A stretch of 19,424 nt of DNA from GCA-2716065 sp036123135 (GCA_036123135.1 JAZADZ010000094.1:1-19424); one strand, 5' to 3'; positions 1 to 8,750 are shown, counted from the first letter of the stretch. The notes: generated by a model from the letters alone, not told the origin. Numbers and translations: made by a program.

Positions 1-395
1 ATGGGGGAACCAAGTACATTTTCCATTTTCATCGCTTCGAGAACAATCAAAGGATCACCTTTTTTTACTTCATTTCCAACACGAACCTTTATAGTTAAAA
101 CTACACCAGGCATAGGTGCATTCAATTCGTTAATTTCTGAAGCTCCTTTAGAACTAATCCCAAATTTCTTAAGCACACTGTCAACTGCTCTTTCAAGAGT
201 GACTTCTATTCTCTTACCATTTACTTTAAGAAGAACAAAATTCTTTTGTTTGTCGTAATGAAGTAATCTGCAATGGTATTTACATCCATCCTTTTCAAGA
301 GTTATAGAGTTGTTTTGTTTCTCTAAAACAGAATAATTTGAAATAAAAATCTCATCTAAATCAGTTGAAATATCTTGGTATTTTGCTTTTATCAA
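1..395 (-). CDS. Biotin carboxyl carrier protein (biotinyl domain protein), C-terminus cut by window edge
   Basis: This is the biotin-carrying subunit of an acyl-CoA carboxylase (acetyl- or propionyl-CoA type). It carries carboxybiotin between the carboxylase and carboxyltransferase sites. Reading the minus strand gives a continuous frame from a stop at 425-423 to the window edge. It contains the APMPG entry motif of biotinyl domains (codons near 122-108) and the hallmark EAMKMEN (38-18), whose lysine at 29-27 is the biotinylation site. The order of about 90 N-terminal residues, then APMPG, then AMKM matches the roughly 160-residue Bacteroidota carrier proteins, so only some 35-40 residues should be missing at the left edge. 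No ATG precedes the domain. The only NTG codon that gives a near-full protein is TTG at 395-393, so this start is a guess. It is divergent from the aminopeptidase, with 88 bases between the two starts. Which carboxylase it serves cannot be told from here. Confidence 0.85.
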   Translation of the reverse strand, partial: MIKAKYQDISTDLDEIFISNYSVLEKQNNSITLEKDGCKYHCRLLHYDKQKNFVLLKVNGKRIEVTLERAVDSVLKKFGISSKGASEINELNAPMPGVVLTIKVRVGNEVKKGDPLIVLEAMKMENVLGSP

Positions 396-483
396 TTTAC
401 TATTTTGTTTGTTGTTGCGAAGTTAATTAAACAAATGCAAATAATAAACTCAATCTTTAGCTACAATTCAGCATATTTGTTTT

Positions 484-3165
484 ATGAAATTCAAAAGATT
501 TATGCCAATATTTTATTTCAAAAAAGGTTGCTGGCCAGTGTTAATCGCTGTTTTATTGTTCTCTTGCACAGCCCCTAAACAGGTTGCAAACAACACGATT
601 AAGCCATTCCCAAAAGAGAAAAATCAACAAAAAAAAGTTCCACTATATCAAAGAACTGAGACAAGAGAAATTGATGTCCTACATACTAAATTATTGGTTG
701 AGCCTAACTGGAAGGAGAAAACACTCGATGGACAAGCGGTGTTAAAAATCAAGCCTTATTTTTTTCCAATAGATACAATTACTCTCGATGCTAAATCAAT
801 GATTATTGAAAAAGTAGAGCTTCAAGAAAAAGAAAATTTAAGACAAATTGAGTTTGTTTATTCGGGGCTAAAGTTAAAAATACCTCTTCCTAACAGAGCT
901 TACAAAGAGGATACTCTATCATTACGTATTAAATATGTAGCTCAGCCAGAAAAAGTTTCTCAGAAAGGTTCCTCTGCAATTTCAATGGCGAAGGGATTAT
1001 ATTTTATAAACGCAGATAAAAGCAATCCAAAAAAAAGTCGACAGTTGTGGACTCAGGGTGAGACGGAAGCCAATTCAGTATGGTTTCCAACCGTTGATAA
1101 TCCTGTAGAAAAAACAACTCAAGAAGTGTACATTACGGTGGATAATAAGTTTAAAACACTTTCTAACGGTGAACTAATTTTCTCCTCATTGGGTGAAAAT
1201 GGTAAAAGAACAGATTACTGGAAAATGGATCAACCACATTCTCCTTATTTATTTATGATGGCAATAGGGAAGTATGCCGTTGTTGAGGATTACTGGGAAA
1301 AAAAGAATGGAGAACGGATGAATGTTTTCTATTATGTAGACTCATCATACGAAAAGCATGCTAAAGCAATTTTTGGAAAAACCCCAAAAATGCTTTCCTT
1401 TTTTTCAGAGTTGTTGGGCGTTGAGTATCCATGGGTAAAATACCACCAAGTAGTTGTTCAGGACTTTGTTTCTGGAGCCATGGAAAACACCACTGCTACT
1501 GTTCATGGAGACTTTCTTCACCAAACTTCAAGAGAAATAATTGATGGGGGAAACGAATCTATTATTGCTCATGAGCTGTTTCACCATTGGTTTGGTGATT
1601 TAGTTACGTGTGAGAGTTGGTCAAACCTTCCCTTAAATGAATCATTTGCAAATTATAGTCAATATTTATGGGACGAATTTGAGTATGGAAAAATGGAAGC
1701 AGATAAAAATGCTTTTCAGGAAATGGAGGGTTATTTTTTATCTGCCCAGCAAGGAGGTTATAAGGATTTGGTTCGGTTTGATTATAAAGATAAAGAAGAT
1801 ATGTTTGATGGCCATTCCTACAACAAAGGGGGAAGGATATTACACATGTTGAGAGATTATTTAGGTGATTCAGCCTTTTTCGATGCGCTCAATTTTTATT
1901 TAATCAAACATGCATATCAAACTACAGAGGCACATGATCTAAGAATGGCTTTTGAGAAAGTCTCAGGAATAGATTTAAATTGGTTTTTCAATCAATGGTT
2001 TTTCGCAAAAGGGCATCCAATTTTAGAAATAAAACAAGAATATGATGAAAATTCAAAAGAATTGAAATTAATTATTCTTCAAAAACAAGATACAGACAAA
2101 TGGCCTTTGTATAGTTTACCGGTTCATATAGATGTTTATACTGAAAAAGGGATAAAAACTTTTGAAAAATGGATTGCCAAAAAATACGATACGTCTAGTT
2201 ATTTTCTTGAAAATCAGCCGCTTTTGGTAAATTTTGATGCACATAAAGTGTTGCTGTGTAAAAAAACCGATTCTAAAAGTACACAACAATGGATACACCA
2301 ATTAATTCATGCGCCACTTTGGCTAGATAAAAAGGAAGCAATTGACAAACTTTATAAAAGTAATGACATTGAAGTTCATCAGGCAATGTTGAAAAGCTTA
2401 CGTCACAACTCTTGGAACATTAAATTATTGGTAATACGAAAAATCAATAAAACCGTTGAGTTTTTTCCAAATAAAGTTAAAAATGCTTTACTATCGCTAT
2501 CGTTGAAAGATAAAAGCCCTAAGGTGAGAGCTGCTGCAATTCGAGCTCTTGGAAAATACTTTCCTGTTAACGATGACATTTCAATGGTTGTTAGAAAAGC
2601 CTTAAAAGACTCTTCCTTTCAAGTGATTAGCGATGCTTTGAAGGTTATAGCAAAAAACGATTCTATATCTGCACTTAAACTTGCAAAAGGTTTTGAGAAA
2701 GAACAAAGTGTGTTGATTAATCGAACCATTGCAGGAATATACGCCGATTTTGGTAATAGCTTAAATCATTCTTTTTTCCTTGAAACTATTGATGAATTGT
2801 CTGGATTCAACAAATATTCTTTTTTGCAAAGTTATTTTGCTTATTTAATTCGTCAAAATAATGAGATAGTAGACCTTGGAGTTGCTCAATTTGAAAAAGT
2901 TGCAAGGTATGGGAAACCCTGGTATTTAAAATTGTCTGGATATCAATTACTTTCTGCAATTAAGGATCATCACAATGAAAAAGTTAGTTTATTAACAAAA
3001 CAGTTAGCTGCGCCGACCGAAAATGATTTAAAAAAAGAGCAAAACCAACTTATACAAAGCAAACAAGAGCATTTGAAGAGGGTCAAACAGATTGAAGAAA
3101 TGCTAAAAGAGTTAATTTTTGAGGAAACTGACCAGCAAGTCCTAAAGTATTTGGGGGGTGGATAG
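484..3165 (+). CDS. M1-family zinc aminopeptidase, predicted lipoprotein with C-terminal HEAT-like repeats
   Basis: This is a gluzincin metallopeptidase that removes N-terminal residues from peptides, predicted to be anchored to a membrane outside the cytoplasm. The N-terminus is basic and hydrophobic and ends in a lipobox, LFSC, with Cys28 as the acylated residue. The catalytic set is complete. GAMEN at residues 331-335 binds the peptide amino terminus. HELFH at 363-367 is followed 18 residues later by Glu386 (in NESF), giving HExxH-x18-E for zinc. Tyr446, in the sequence HSYNKGG, is the likely transition-state tyrosine. After about residue 600 the protein shows helical repeats resembling HEAT repeats (for example SPKVRAAAIRALGKYF), followed by a charged, coiled-coil-like tail near 845-885. 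At 893 residues it is in the range of large M1 enzymes. The start could be Met1 or Met7; both keep the signal peptide. It overlaps hemW by 8 bases and probably heads an operon. Substrate preference is not visible. Confidence 0.93.
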   Translation: MKFKRFMPIFYFKKGCWPVLIAVLLFSCTAPKQVANNTIKPFPKEKNQQKKVPLYQRTETREIDVLHTKLLVEPNWKEKTLDGQAVLKIKPYFFPIDTITLDAKSMIIEKVELQEKENLRQIEFVYSGLKLKIPLPNRAYKEDTLSLRIKYVAQPEKVSQKGSSAISMAKGLYFINADKSNPKKSRQLWTQGETEANSVWFPTVDNPVEKTTQEVYITVDNKFKTLSNGELIFSSLGENGKRTDYWKMDQPHSPYLFMMAIGKYAVVEDYWEKKNGERMNVFYYVDSSYEKHAKAIFGKTPKMLSFFSELLGVEYPWVKYHQVVVQDFVSGAMENTTATVHGDFLHQTSREIIDGGNESIIAHELFHHWFGDLVTCESWSNLPLNESFANYSQYLWDEFEYGKMEADKNAFQEMEGYFLSAQQGGYKDLVRFDYKDKEDMFDGHSYNKGGRILHMLRDYLGDSAFFDALNFYLIKHAYQTTEAHDLRMAFEKVSGIDLNWFFNQWFFAKGHPILEIKQEYDENSKELKLIILQKQDTDKWPLYSLPVHIDVYTEKGIKTFEKWIAKKYDTSSYFLENQPLLVNFDAHKVLLCKKTDSKSTQQWIHQLIHAPLWLDKKEAIDKLYKSNDIEVHQAMLKSLRHNSWNIKLLVIRKINKTVEFFPNKVKNALLSLSLKDKSPKVRAAAIRALGKYFPVNDDISMVVRKALKDSSFQVISDALKVIAKNDSISALKLAKGFEKEQSVLINRTIAGIYADFGNSLNHSFFLETIDELSGFNKYSFLQSYFAYLIRQNNEIVDLGVAQFEKVARYGKPWYLKLSGYQLLSAIKDHHNEKVSLLTKQLAAPTENDLKKEQNQLIQSKQEHLKRVKQIEEMLKELIFEETDQQVLKYLGGG

Positions 3166-4300
3166 TTTGTTTGGAATTTATATACATATACCTTTTTGTA
3201 AAAAAGCGTGTACCTATTGTGACTTTCATTTTAGTACTGCCATTCAATCAAAAAAGCCTGTTCTCAGAGCAATTAATTCCGAACTCATTTTAAGAAAGGA
3301 TGAATATTTCGGTGTAGTCGATTCCATTTATTTTGGAGGTGGAACACCAACAGCAATCGAGATCAGCGAATTAGCATCCATTTTAGAAACGATAAGAGAA
3401 AACTATAATTTAGCACCAAATCCCGAAATAACTATTGAAATTAATCCAGAAGATCTTTCTGAGGATGGGTTTTTGGAATTAAAAAAAATTGGTTTTAACC
3501 GGTTAAGTGTTGGAATTCAGTCTTTTCAGGACCATATTCTTAAGTGGATGAATAGAGCCCACTCTGGGCTAAAAGCAATTGAAGTTATTAATGCGGCGCA
3601 TTCTTCTGGATTTGAAAACATAAGTATCGACTTAATTTATGGGTTGCCTAAGTTTTTGAATAGAGATTGGAGTAAAGACATTGAAACGGCTTTAGGACTA
3701 AATGTCCAACACATTTCTTCTTACAACCTTACTCGAGAAAAATCTACTAAGCTGCACAGAGATATCGTGAATGGCAAATACGTTTTACCTGACCAAGAAA
3801 GTTGCTCAGAGGAGTTTGATCTACTTACTGCCAAATTAGCAAGTCAAGGTTTTCATCAATATGAAGTATCTAACTTCTCTATTGAAGGATATCGTTCTTT
3901 ACACAATTCGTCCTATTGGACTTTCAAGCCTTATCTAGGTATTGGTCCTTCAGCTCACTCATATGATGGAAAAAAAATTCGACGATGGAATGTTTCCAAT
4001 AACAAGCAATATATAAAAGGAGTTAATGAGAAAGAAAAGTTCTTTCAACAGGAGGAGCTTTCCAATGAGGATCTTGCCAATGAGCACATACTTATGGGAA
4101 CCAGAACAGAAAATGGGGTAGACTTAGCTCAACTCAAGTTGCTTTTAAACTCGAAACAACAGCAAATTTTAACTCAACAGATTGTTGCATTAAAAGATAA
4201 ATCACTCGTTACATCTCAAGACAATAGACTTGTTGTTACTAAAGACAACTTTCTACTTTCAGACTATATTGCTAGAGAATTGTTTATCTTGCCTTTGTGA
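3158..4300 (+). CDS. hemW: Radical SAM heme chaperone HemW
   Basis: This is a cytoplasmic radical-SAM protein of the HemN-like group. HemW proteins bind heme and deliver it to target proteins rather than oxidising coproporphyrinogen III. The iron-sulfur motif is CKKACTYC, with Cys14, Cys18 and Cys21. It is followed by DFHF, the HemW-type form, without the extra cysteine of true HemN. GGGTPT at 60-65 is the SAM-binding glycine motif. RLSVGIQSF and the block LHNSSYW...YLGIGPSAHSY are typical of the family, and the C-terminal HemN-type domain is present. The 380-residue length is normal. The start is GTG at 3158, inside the end of the aminopeptidase gene; TTG at 3167 is a possible alternative. 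It overlaps the next gene by 4 bases (GTGA), so translation is probably coupled. The HemW rather than HemN assignment rests on the cysteine pattern and is fairly secure. Confidence 0.93.
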   Translation: MDSLFGIYIHIPFCKKACTYCDFHFSTAIQSKKPVLRAINSELILRKDEYFGVVDSIYFGGGTPTAIEISELASILETIRENYNLAPNPEITIEINPEDLSEDGFLELKKIGFNRLSVGIQSFQDHILKWMNRAHSGLKAIEVINAAHSSGFENISIDLIYGLPKFLNRDWSKDIETALGLNVQHISSYNLTREKSTKLHRDIVNGKYVLPDQESCSEEFDLLTAKLASQGFHQYEVSNFSIEGYRSLHNSSYWTFKPYLGIGPSAHSYDGKKIRRWNVSNNKQYIKGVNEKEKFFQQEELSNEDLANEHILMGTRTENGVDLAQLKLLLNSKQQQILTQQIVALKDKSLVTSQDNRLVVTKDNFLLSDYIARELFILPL

Positions 4301-5067
4301 AAGCTAGCTTACAAATTAATCAGCAAATGTACTATGCTGATGTGTCCAAACCAATGGACATTTCAATAACAACCAATCAAAATTCGTCCCCTATTGCCTG
4401 GTATGCTCCAAGGATGAAAATTGAACCAGTAATCAGCGATCGTTTTGTTGGAAGTGTAGAAAGGGGAGGGGTTGTAAACTTTAGAAATTTATTTTTGAAT
4501 CCTCACGGTAATTGTACACATACTGAATGTGTCGGACACATTTCAAATGAAGTTTACTCTGTTCACAGTGCTTTGGAACACTTTCATTTTTCAGCTGAGC
4601 TCATAACAGTTTATCCAACCATTTTAAAAAACGATGTTTCCCAATGGATGAAAAAAGGAGATTATGTAATAACACTAGATCAATTGTCCAAATTAGTTAA
4701 AGGTGGAACAACCGCTTTAGTGATTAGAACAATGCCTAACAGTGAAAGCAAGAAAACTAAAAACTACAATCAAACAAATTGGCCCTATCTAACAAAAGAA
4801 GCTGCCACATTTATCAGGGATATGGGCATTTTTCATCTTTTAATTGATTTACCCTCAATTGACAGAGAAGAGGACGATGGATTGTTGGTTGCTCACAGAG
4901 CTTTCTGGGATTATCCCAATCAAATCGATTTAAAAAGAACCATTACTGAGCTGATTTTTGTTCCAGATTACATCGAAGACGGTTTTTATCTATTGAATCT
5001 ATCACCGGCAAATATTAACAATGATGCTAGCCCTTCTAGACCAGTATTATACAAGTTATCAAAATAA
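4297..5067 (+). CDS. Cyclase-family (kynurenine formamidase-like) metal-dependent hydrolase
   Basis: This is a member of the cyclase family (PF04199), metal-dependent hydrolases that include bacterial kynurenine formamidase and isatin hydrolase. The metal-binding region is recognisable at residues 69-81 as PHGNCTHTECVGH. The usual pattern is H-x-G-T-H-x-D-x-P-x-H; here Cys73 replaces the Gly, Glu77 the Asp, and the Pro is missing. A second family block is present as LIDLPSIDREEDDG followed by AHRAFW near residues 186-207. The length, 256 residues, fits the family. The start is GTG at 4297; the N-terminal sequence up to SKPMDISI fits the family better than starting at Met11. It overlaps hemW by 4 bases. 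The true substrate is unknown. I see no other tryptophan-catabolism genes here, so a formamidase role should not be assumed. Confidence 0.82.
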   Translation: MKASLQINQQMYYADVSKPMDISITTNQNSSPIAWYAPRMKIEPVISDRFVGSVERGGVVNFRNLFLNPHGNCTHTECVGHISNEVYSVHSALEHFHFSAELITVYPTILKNDVSQWMKKGDYVITLDQLSKLVKGGTTALVIRTMPNSESKKTKNYNQTNWPYLTKEAATFIRDMGIFHLLIDLPSIDREEDDGLLVAHRAFWDYPNQIDLKRTITELIFVPDYIEDGFYLLNLSPANINNDASPSRPVLYKLSK

Positions 5068-5137
5068 AATTTTATTTTTAATCAAAAAAGTATAAATTTA
5101 TTCCAAAATAAATTGATTTTTTGCAAATACACAAAAT

Positions 5138-5623
5138 ATGAAGCTTGATACTATAGATTTAAAAATACTTAAAGTACTGCAGCAAAACAGTAAAATAACA
5201 AACATTGAGTTAAGTAAAAAAATTGGCCTCTCTGCTGCCCCCACTCTTGGAAGGGTTCAAAAGCTGGAAAAACAAGGGTTTATTTCAAGTTATCATGCAA
5301 AGGTCAATAAATCTAAGGTTGGTCTTGGATTTATGGCATTGGTTCAAGTTTCTATGCTGAGACAAAGTAGTGGTGCTGTTCAAAATTTTTTGGATAAGGT
5401 AATGGAAATTGAAGAAATTATTGAGTGTTTACAACTAACTGGAAATTTTGATTATCAGCTTAGAATTGTGGTAAGTGATATTCCCGCTTTTGATCGAATT
5501 ATTGCTCAAAAATTGGGCTCAATTGAGGAAATAGGACAGATGCAAACTACGGTCGTTTTATCAACCAAGAAAAATTCCCCTGTGATGCCTTTAGATTATA
5601 CCAAAGGATTAAAAATTGACTAA
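5138..5623 (+). CDS. Lrp/AsnC-family transcriptional regulator
   Basis: This is a small DNA-binding regulator of the feast/famine family, which usually senses amino acids and acts as a dimer or octamer. Residues 1-60 form the N-terminal AsnC-type helix-turn-helix, beginning LDTIDLKILKVLQQNSK, with the recognition region around IELSKKIGLSAAPTLGRVQKL. A linker leads into the RAM ligand-binding domain (about 68-145), with the characteristic segment ECLQLTGNFDYQLRIVV. At 161 residues it is of normal length. It starts at an ATG, 70 bases after the cyclase gene, in an AT-only spacer that may hold its promoter. Its last codons overlap the converging TonB-receptor gene by 4 bases. Its targets cannot be inferred; family members often control themselves and nearby genes. 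Confidence 0.92.
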   Translation: MKLDTIDLKILKVLQQNSKITNIELSKKIGLSAAPTLGRVQKLEKQGFISSYHAKVNKSKVGLGFMALVQVSMLRQSSGAVQNFLDKVMEIEEIIECLQLTGNFDYQLRIVVSDIPAFDRIIAQKLGSIEEIGQMQTTVVLSTKKNSPVMPLDYTKGLKID

Positions 5624-8034
5624 AAGGTAGATCGTAAAGAAATCATGAAAGCCCTTCCTGGGGCACTTATTCCAGATGCAAATGTTTTGTAGTGTGCGTC
5701 CATTAAATTATATGCTCCAAATTGCAATTGTGCCAATGAATGCAATTCAAAGCCTAACCTTAAGTTTAAGGTAAACCAAGAGGGATTGCCGTCAGCTGTT
5801 GCCTCTGCAGCATTGTCAACGCTTCCAGAAGCATAGTTAGCAATCCGTTTCCACCCATTGTACTCACTGTAGATTTCAACATCCCATTTATGTTTTTCAA
5901 AGACCATCCTGCTTCTTCCAAAAACTGGTGGAATATGCGCAAAAGGTTCGCTACTATTTAAAATAGTCCCTGCACTATAGCACAATGAAGAAGAAAAAAA
6001 TAAATAGTTACTTAAATTGAATTTTACCGCTCCAGTAAATCCATACACAAACGCATTCTCTGTATTTGTATTGGTTCTCACTCTGCACAGTACACCATCA
6101 AAATACATTGAATCTGCTCCATTTAAAGAGTAGTCATTTTGTACTATTGCGTTGTTTAAAAATGTTCCATAAAACGCACCTTTAAAAACAAGAAAAGGAG
6201 CCGGGTTAGTGGTGTTAAATAATTTAACAAAACCAATTTCAGTATTGAATGCTTGTTCGGGTTTTAAATTTTTATTTGGGACAACTACAAATAAATCTTT
6301 CTTGAATACTTTTCCAAAATCATCAATGTTAGGGGCTCTAAAACCAGAGCTTAAAGAAATGTTGAGACTAGTTTTTTTTGAAGATGAATATGTGGCCTTT
6401 AAACACCCACTCAATGATAGTGTATTGTTGTTTATTCTTTGGAAGGGAAGATCAATATAAGATGAGTCATTAAATCTTGCCTTCAATAAAATAGAGCTAA
6501 ATCGAAAACCACTTTCAAGCATCAATTTATCAAGCTTTTTCTTGAAATTTATATAAATGGCTCCAGACGAAAGAGAACTTCCTCCATCTGGATATCTTGT
6601 AGATTCTGGAAAAACCTCAAAATTTGCAATATTTTCTTTGTGTGCATTACTGCTAACAAAATTGTAAATAAACTCTACGCCATAATAAATTTTAGTAGTT
6701 GAGTCAATGGACTTGGCAAAGTCAATATTTAACGCAGATACAGCGACATCCTCTCTTCTAATACTTCTTAACGAATCTTGAAATGGACGTGTAAATCTGT
6801 CTTCATCAATTTTTTGATGAGAAAAAACTACAACCCCCTTATCGTATAGCGTATTGTAATTGGTTAGCTCTAAAGATAAACTGGATAGTAATCTGTTTTG
6901 AGGTCCATAGTACCACTCTCCGTATTCTGGATTTCCTTGCTCAGTTACGTTGTTCAGTCGATCATAGCGATTAATTTTTGAGGAGGTGCTGTATTGAACA
7001 TTTGCTTTTAGAAGTAAATTATCATTTGCTTTAAAAATTATTTTCTGTAAAAGATGGTATTGATTGAATCCTGTCCCTATTTGTAGAAGTGAGTCAGAAT
7101 TTGTCATCATACTATCTCTACCATTTTCAGTTTGTACATAGAAATTACTGTATCCCCAATTGTTGTAATTGTGAAATCTTTTAGATCCCATTCTAATGTC
7201 ACCAAAATGACTTATTGTAAATGAGCTTAAACTTCCCCATTTTTGATTTCCAAAAGAAAAATCGATATGGTTCGTTTTTTCCTGATTGGCAGAATTATAT
7301 CTTGATAAAAAAGACCCTTCTGTTCGGACACTGTCAATCGATGAGAATAAAGGGTCTTTGGTTTGAAAATGAATTACGCCTCCAATTGCATCGCTTCCAA
7401 AAATGATAGATCCTGGACCATAATCAATATCGATTTGGCTTAAAATATTGTTGTCAAGAGTGATGCTATTTTGCAAATGACCACTTCTATAAATTGCATT
7501 GTTCATACGGACTCCATCCACAACAAGAAGAACTCTGTTGGATTCAAATCCTCTAACTATTGGACTACCACCTCCTCCTTGACTTTTTTGAATGGTAATA
7601 GCTGACGCATTGTTTAAAACATCTGCCGTAGTTTGTGCATTACTTTCAATTAGTTTTTCTTCAGAAATAGTTTCTTTTTCAAGAGATTGATCCGAAAATG
7701 GTCGTTTTTTTTCTCTCAGTGTGTAGGTTTCAAATGAAGGTAATGTAAAGTCTGTAAGTGTCAGTGTAACCCAGTATCCATTAATCAATAACTCGTTCAA
7801 TGTTGCAGAGTATATATTAAAACCGGATTTAAAAAAAAACAAGGTATCAGAATTCTTAAAATCATTTAAATCAGCTATTCCCTTGTATGAGGTTGTAATG
7901 GAATTTTTTTTTGATGAGCTATATATTTCTACATTTTCGATGGGTTCTGAGTATTCGTTTACAACTTTGATTTCTTGACCCAAAGCACAAAACCCAATCA
8001 AGGTAAAAACCCCACATTTAATTAGTCGAAGCAT
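5620..8034 (-). CDS. TonB-dependent outer-membrane receptor, possibly heme/hemoglobin type
   Basis: This is an outer-membrane beta-barrel that imports a scarce nutrient using energy from TonB-ExbBD. The N-terminus has a signal peptide (about 1-19, ending CALGQ). A carboxypeptidase-regulatory-like beta domain covers about 20-100. The plug domain runs about 110-225 and contains SPIVRGFESNRVLLVVDGVR and PGSIIFGSDAIGGVIHF. The barrel fills the rest and ends in a terminal phenylalanine (RSTF), as needed for outer-membrane assembly. The plug wording VDGVRMNNAIYRSGHLQN is like heme receptors of the HmuR kind. The barrel has a FRAP box at 565-568, followed by NKNL where heme receptors often have NPNL. 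This makes heme a plausible ligand but not a proven one. It starts 5 bases after recO and is the last gene of a leftward group, ending inside the regulator gene. No TonB or ExbBD genes are in the window. Confidence 0.9.
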   Translation of the reverse strand: MLRLIKCGVFTLIGFCALGQEIKVVNEYSEPIENVEIYSSSKKNSITTSYKGIADLNDFKNSDTLFFFKSGFNIYSATLNELLINGYWVTLTLTDFTLPSFETYTLREKKRPFSDQSLEKETISEEKLIESNAQTTADVLNNASAITIQKSQGGGGSPIVRGFESNRVLLVVDGVRMNNAIYRSGHLQNSITLDNNILSQIDIDYGPGSIIFGSDAIGGVIHFQTKDPLFSSIDSVRTEGSFLSRYNSANQEKTNHIDFSFGNQKWGSLSSFTISHFGDIRMGSKRFHNYNNWGYSNFYVQTENGRDSMMTNSDSLLQIGTGFNQYHLLQKIIFKANDNLLLKANVQYSTSSKINRYDRLNNVTEQGNPEYGEWYYGPQNRLLSSLSLELTNYNTLYDKGVVVFSHQKIDEDRFTRPFQDSLRSIRREDVAVSALNIDFAKSIDSTTKIYYGVEFIYNFVSSNAHKENIANFEVFPESTRYPDGGSSLSSGAIYINFKKKLDKLMLESGFRFSSILLKARFNDSSYIDLPFQRINNNTLSLSGCLKATYSSSKKTSLNISLSSGFRAPNIDDFGKVFKKDLFVVVPNKNLKPEQAFNTEIGFVKLFNTTNPAPFLVFKGAFYGTFLNNAIVQNDYSLNGADSMYFDGVLCRVRTNTNTENAFVYGFTGAVKFNLSNYLFFSSSLCYSAGTILNSSEPFAHIPPVFGRSRMVFEKHKWDVEIYSEYNGWKRIANYASGSVDNAAEATADGNPSWFTLNLRLGFELHSLAQLQFGAYNLMDAHYKTFASGISAPGRAFMISLRSTF

Positions 8035-8039
8035 GATTT

Positions 8040-8750
8040 TTAGGAGAAAATAGTTTTTAATATACTATGAGACGATATTTTTTTTGAATCAAAATGAAAA
8101 TGAAATTCTAGATATTGAAAGATCATATCTAATAATTTATTTCTTGAGCTTTTGGATACATTAATTTCAGTTTCATTATCAATAGTCGTGCCTAAAATTT
8201 TGTAAAACAATAATGAATCTTCGAAATCCATTGAAAAGTCTTCTTTTTTTGAAGTAAACATTGCTTTTTCAATGTTAAAAAAGGTGTTGGTTGAAGAGTA
8301 GTTTTTTTTTGGACCAATACCTAAAAAATCAAGAAGGTGAATTAAAAATAGCAGATGAAAATTTACATTGTATTCCTGAATTTCGAACAATAAAAAAGAG
8401 TTTTTAAGAAACGGATACAATTCATCAGAGTAGTCGCCCTCTTTCAATAAATTGTTTAGGATGTCAGTTAAAAAAAGAGCAACACTTGTTTTTCTTATGT
8501 CACTTGTAATTTGATGACAAGGAAAAACGAGCGTTTGTTTTGTTCCCGAATTAATTGATTTTTCAATTTTGAATGTAGATTGAAATTCAATAAAATGCAT
8601 GGGCTGAAATATAAAAGGAGAATTTTTTTTTCTCAACCCTTTAAAAATAAAGGTTCTTCTACCATAATCTTTCATAAATAGATGAATTATAGTAGAATTA
8701 TCAGTATAGGGAAATGCACTTAAAAAAAGCCCTTCTAGTTGATTCATCAT
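8040..8750 (-). CDS. recO: DNA repair protein RecO
   Basis: RecO works with RecR (and RecF) to load RecA onto SSB-coated single-stranded DNA in recombinational repair. The 236-residue protein shows the N-terminal OB-fold pattern (GLFLSAFPYTDNSTIIHLFM followed by GRRTFIFKGLRKK). The helical C-terminal part has VALFLTDILNNLLKE, LLFLIHLLDFLGIGP and a leucine-rich end near LLDMIFQYLEFHF. These match RecO region by region, though the sequence is divergent. It has only one cysteine, so the four-cysteine zinc site of some RecO proteins is absent, as in Escherichia coli. The start is the first of two adjacent ATG codons and overlaps the kinase stop by one base (TAATG), which suggests translational coupling. 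The downstream receptor begins 5 bases later. Confidence 0.88.
   Translation of the reverse strand: MMNQLEGLFLSAFPYTDNSTIIHLFMKDYGRRTFIFKGLRKKNSPFIFQPMHFIEFQSTFKIEKSINSGTKQTLVFPCHQITSDIRKTSVALFLTDILNNLLKEGDYSDELYPFLKNSFLLFEIQEYNVNFHLLFLIHLLDFLGIGPKKNYSSTNTFFNIEKAMFTSKKEDFSMDFEDSLLFYKILGTTIDNETEINVSKSSRNKLLDMIFQYLEFHFHFDSKKISSHSILKTIFS

Noticed and set aside
1..258. Rightward open frame of 85 codons at the left edge
   Set aside because: It is the opposite strand of the biotin carrier gene, whose reverse frame contains the clear APMPG and EAMKMEN motifs.
3158..4300. Oxygen-independent coproporphyrinogen oxidase HemN
   Set aside because: The iron-sulfur motif is CxxxCxxC followed by DFHF without the additional HemN cysteine, and the length of 380 is shorter than HemN.
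5061..5078. 18-base perfect palindrome AAAATAAAATTTTATTTT at the end of the cyclase gene
   Set aside because: It contains only A and T and has no loop, so the RNA hairpin would be very weak. In such AT-rich spacers this arises easily by chance, and I do not call it a terminator.
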